Below, in pieces: positions 62,201-64,000 of a stretch of DNA of 64,000 nt. The notes under the pieces are model-generated. The model made no database searches, had not been told where the DNA came from, and was given only the letters and a program-made list of their open reading frames with translations. Position 1 is the stretch's first letter. Each line of letters opens with the position of its first letter. The stretch lies in contig JAEYWX010000015.1 of assembly GCA_023428755.1 (NCBI GenBank), positions 186,001 to 250,000 of the forward strand. Direction: 5' to 3'. The position numbers were made by a program, and so were the translations under genes. This stretch comes from Bacteroidota bacterium (lineage in GTDB: Bacteria > Bacteroidota > Bacteroidia > Chitinophagales > Chitinophagaceae).

Positions 62201-63761
62201 TTATTCAGAAGAAGAACGGGGGCAAGCTCTAATATCCCATTCAGTATTGCATTGGGATTTTGCCAGGTACATTTTAGGTACTAATCATGGGAGTTCTATT
62301 CCGTTCGTTAATTATACTATTAAATCAAGGAAAGCCTATCAACAGTTAAAAAGTAATTTTAAAGGTCACAAAAGCCGATTTCTAAAAATGTATGTTGATG
62401 CTGTAACAATGATCAATGGCACAAGTGACTTAGGGAAAAAAATAAGAAGGATTTTTACGGGAACTGCATTAGAAAATTCACTGCAAACTTGTGAAACCTG
62501 TAAATCTATTGCATATAAATTTTTGAAAGAAAAATTATCGGAAGAAGAATGGCAGTTGTTTCTGGAAGCCCAGGAATATATTAGTAATGCTTTTGAAACG
62601 AGAAAATATGACAGAAAAAGGTTCGATGTAAGTCTTGTTCAAAGATACATCCTGAAGAAAGTTTTTGACTTAGGATGGCAAATGAAACTTTTTGGACAAT
62701 ATGATGCAAATGTCGATTCAAAATTTCGAAGTGCTTCCAAACCGGAGAGAATTGGTAAAAAATACCAATGGATTGCCTATTATGAAATACTATCTCTGTT
62801 ATCTGACAACTATGATTTTATTCATAGTTTCTCTGATGACGAAACACCATACCTAGGAACGTGGCAACATCACATCAGAAACATTGATCCAACTAGTATA
62901 AGTAAACAAATCTCATTAGATGATGACTATTCTAACAATTGGTGGGTTGAAAACTTATATTCTAATTGGTATGAAGAAAGAAACACATGGCTAAATCGAT
63001 TTGATGATATGCCAGATTTTGAAAAGATTATCTCCCTAAAAGATGAAACTGAAACTGAATGGTATTTATTGTACGATCGTATAGTCTGGCGTTCTCCTAA
63101 ACAAATTGGTAAAGATCGTTACAACGCTGGACGCAAAGAGTTATGGATTGACATGAAAGCCCTCTTAGTTGATAAAAAAAATAAATCTAAATTATTCAAT
63201 AGCGGGTCCAAGCAAATTTATTGGTTAAATAGACACACATCGGAAATACTAAATTATTATAACATTTTTATTGGAGAACTGTATAACTCAGATTCATATA
63301 CTGATCAAACTAAAGATTATTTTGACAAATATCCATTTACATCGTTTGATCTGGAAGATAGAAAAGTAAAAGTCATTCACACTGCAGAAGAATATAGTTT
63401 TGGATCTGAATATGATCTTTCTGAAGAAAAGATTAGAATTTATAAGCCCTCGAAATTTCTTTTCGAATTACTCAACGCTCAATCCGGCCAAGATGATGCT
63501 TGCACATATGATAATTCAGGAAATATTATAGCTTATGATATCGGAGCATTTAAACATTCCCCTAATGCTCTGCTTATAAATAAGAAGGTCCTCGTCGACT
63601 GCTTGGCAAAAAACGATCTTGAAATAGTTTGGTTTTTTTGTGGTGAAAAAGAAGACATCGGTCCAAACATTGAATATGTTTACCGCATGCTCTTTTCAGG
63701 ATTCCTAACATTCACTAATGGCAAATTTCAACGAACCTTTTATCACAAACTGGAACAATAA
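59232..63761 (+). CDS. Mrr-like nuclease-STAND NTPase, Avs-like defence protein
   Basis: This 1509-residue protein opens with a PD-(D/E)xK nuclease of the Mrr type: Glu20/21 in NAFEELVCQ, Asp45 in GTPDGGVE, and Gln63-Ala-Lys65 in WGWQAKYY. A charged helical linker (about 300-312) follows. The NTPase has Walker A GDPGTGKS at 361-368 and Walker B RILFIIDAINE with Asp435. A winged-helix-like segment (VFNYERFNEHLKAIYLL) lies near 646-662. The last 850 residues are helical repeats and probably sense the trigger. This is the layout of antiviral STAND (Avs) proteins. The frame opens at 59151, but the ATG at 59232, 4 bases after the Fic stop, is preferred. The gene looks AT-rich compared with the metabolic genes. 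Confidence 0.85.
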   Translation: MEHEWHKIISFNGSQANAFEELVCQLSMSETQSEFKEFERVGTPDGGVECYWILKDNTEWGWQAKYYEALTSSEWNTIKKSLFDAVETHPFLTQYYICVPHNLSDSRRGRKTQKSVWDNYKKTWTEELATKGRNIEIILWNSSILFSKLLISHNSGIKSFFFSEIEIRTDQLFLHLDAAIENLGPKYSRDLNFKLDYLPTVFDALSRNARFQQSFKNKLDSFLRSLNEVITTCSHFEETKNFIDLLKKEYIEFISVHDKTNFSPLFEIPTRDFIVKIEEIDGIVDLLKKTYHEIEANYQLEEKKKAEAEKKEQDHLQYRNRKTRSETDKVYKYVDESEEMRNYLTGTLMCAANEGVLFLKGDPGTGKSHLLADIALERKASQIPSIFLLGEHFPNQHPKLFIQQSLSPNNLITDYLKSLESLAKSKQERILFIIDAINEGNGRSIWKNSIAGIITELKQFKWIGFVFSYRTTYEDAIIPDNFNHPTLTHNGFEGMEYEATKSFFKYYKIRQPAVPILNPEFSNPLFLKTFCLTLHKSGKTTVPEGYEGVSKILDEYIVAVNKNIGDRLSFPYRKVNLVEKAIAELIKLQISLNSYIIPWNEAYLLIEPLLKPYTNQTGFLEELIKEGLLIEDYFYNRETQKYEQHGAVFNYERFNEHLKAIYLLSEFQTKDSVLKAFATKGKLRSLFYDRHGFTGLNSGLLNAFAIILPEKFSLEIYEVIKSTNGYTQRNIYHAFMQSTIWRRHDTIKPESWDYIKKQIRTEEAVTDFFNTILLLAANPTNYYNADFIHRFLKDRSIAERDYVWSINIDKLWEWYDKNSIKRIIDWCWSEEDKSYTKDDSIILLGKVLAWLFTSSNRHIRDKSTKAFACLFINRTHLLVDFIEEFKSVNDPYVLERVIAGSFGAIVHSHNIHSNTKVAQYIYDEFFRNKKPPLNILTRDYCKGIIEFVVSKHGKLNYCKENLYPPFNFDFPNDFPNDEFIKSIEIEKEGPYSEEERGQALISHSVLHWDFARYILGTNHGSSIPFVNYTIKSRKAYQQLKSNFKGHKSRFLKMYVDAVTMINGTSDLGKKIRRIFTGTALENSLQTCETCKSIAYKFLKEKLSEEEWQLFLEAQEYISNAFETRKYDRKRFDVSLVQRYILKKVFDLGWQMKLFGQYDANVDSKFRSASKPERIGKKYQWIAYYEILSLLSDNYDFIHSFSDDETPYLGTWQHHIRNIDPTSISKQISLDDDYSNNWWVENLYSNWYEERNTWLNRFDDMPDFEKIISLKDETETEWYLLYDRIVWRSPKQIGKDRYNAGRKELWIDMKALLVDKKNKSKLFNSGSKQIYWLNRHTSEILNYYNIFIGELYNSDSYTDQTKDYFDKYPFTSFDLEDRKVKVIHTAEEYSFGSEYDLSEEKIRIYKPSKFLFELLNAQSGQDDACTYDNSGNIIAYDIGAFKHSPNALLINKKVLVDCLAKNDLEIVWFFCGEKEDIGPNIEYVYRMLFSGFLTFTNGKFQRTFYHKLEQ

Positions 63762-63936
63762 CAACTTCTTTTCCCTTCTAAATGTCACTGACGGCTTCGT
63801 TTCCAAGCATGGCGCTGTGGACCGTTGCCATGCAAAAACTCAGCCGCCTTCGCACTGCCTCCAGGCCCTTTGCTTTATCCTGTGCAAATACATTGTTGAT
63901 AGGAATGCATCCAGGATAAATCAAACCACCTTCCGT
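63762..63936. other. Intergenic tail of the STAND gene, sequence of unclear origin
   Basis: After the STAND stop codon the base composition becomes more GC-rich. The minus strand has an open 52-codon frame from 63936 to 63781 (stop codon 63778-63780) containing FCMATVHSAMLGNEAVSDI, with no upstream start before an in-frame stop. The plus strand has a 45-codon frame from 63782. I cannot decide whether either is expressed; it may be a repeat or an old gene end. Confidence 0.35.
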
Positions 63937-64000
63937 CTATTCAACTTTTCCTTTCAATTGCCACTCGTGGCAGTACTTGCCGGCCGCAGTGACGGCAAGC
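63937..64000 (-). CDS. Possible C-terminal end of a gene entering from the right edge
   Basis: The minus strand is open from 64000 to a TAG at 63937-63939, encoding a C-terminus AGKYCHEWQLKGKVE. Only 20 codons are visible, so neither family nor reality can be judged. It is convergent with the STAND gene. Confidence 0.25.
   Translation of the reverse strand, partial: LAVTAAGKYCHEWQLKGKVE

Overview
The window looks like chromosome of a Bacteroidota bacterium, most likely in or near the Chitinophagaceae. The reasons are paired SusC/SusD genes, an ECF sigma/FecR/STN-SusC cascade, many Bacteroidota-type secreted glycosidases, intergenic regions without clear Shine-Dalgarno sequences, and short heptameric dispersed repeats. 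This placement is an inference from gene content. Every credible gene from position 1 to about 52.6 kb lies on the minus strand; the mixed-strand accessory region starts after that.

Region 1 (1-24.1 kb, read from right to left) is a polysaccharide utilisation locus. It holds a PL1 pectate lyase, a GH67/GH20-like glycosidase, a GH95 fucosidase/galactosidase, a malectin-containing GH2, a GH78 rhamnosidase, a zinc alcohol dehydrogenase, an aldo/keto reductase, a second GH2, a DUF3826 protein, SusC and SusD. A further secreted protein begins at 43 and runs off the left edge. The set fits pectin side chains (rhamnogalacturonan I or II).

Region 2 (24.2-31.3 kb) is a sugar-uptake and sugar-acid operon: a Gfo/Idh/MocA oxidoreductase, a RhaT-type symporter, an amidohydrolase-family lactonase, two CaiB/BaiF CoA-transferases, a solute-binding-protein fold with no signal peptide, and a MaoC dehydratase. 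I know of no described pathway with this exact composition. Region 3 (31.4-37.2 kb) is a DeoR-controlled catabolic operon: FucI/AraA-family isomerase, two-subunit transketolase and a glycerol-kinase-like FGGY kinase with an altered substrate-site residue. It resembles the logic of transketolase-based branched-pentose (apiose) use.

Region 4 (37.2-43.9 kb) has a tRNA 3'-end-like fragment next to a perfect terminator palindrome, a cysteine synthase homologue, DsbD plus a separate DsbD-alpha-like protein, and a large zinc metalloprotease. Region 5 (44.2-52.6 kb) is a sigma/FecR/SusC/SusD/TlpA regulon.

Region 6 (52.9-64 kb) is accessory DNA with dispersed repeats and mobile-element-type DNA-binding proteins. 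It carries a TIGR02391-family protein beside an XRE regulator, a small alpha-CTD-like protein, and a tight two-gene operon of a Fic AMP-transferase homologue and a 1509-residue protein with an Mrr-like nuclease domain fused to a STAND NTPase. The last pair, preceded by an array of ATGTCGAA half-sites and a perfect palindrome, is the best candidate for an undescribed defence system; the MaoC/solute-binding/CaiB module is the best candidate for an undescribed metabolic one.
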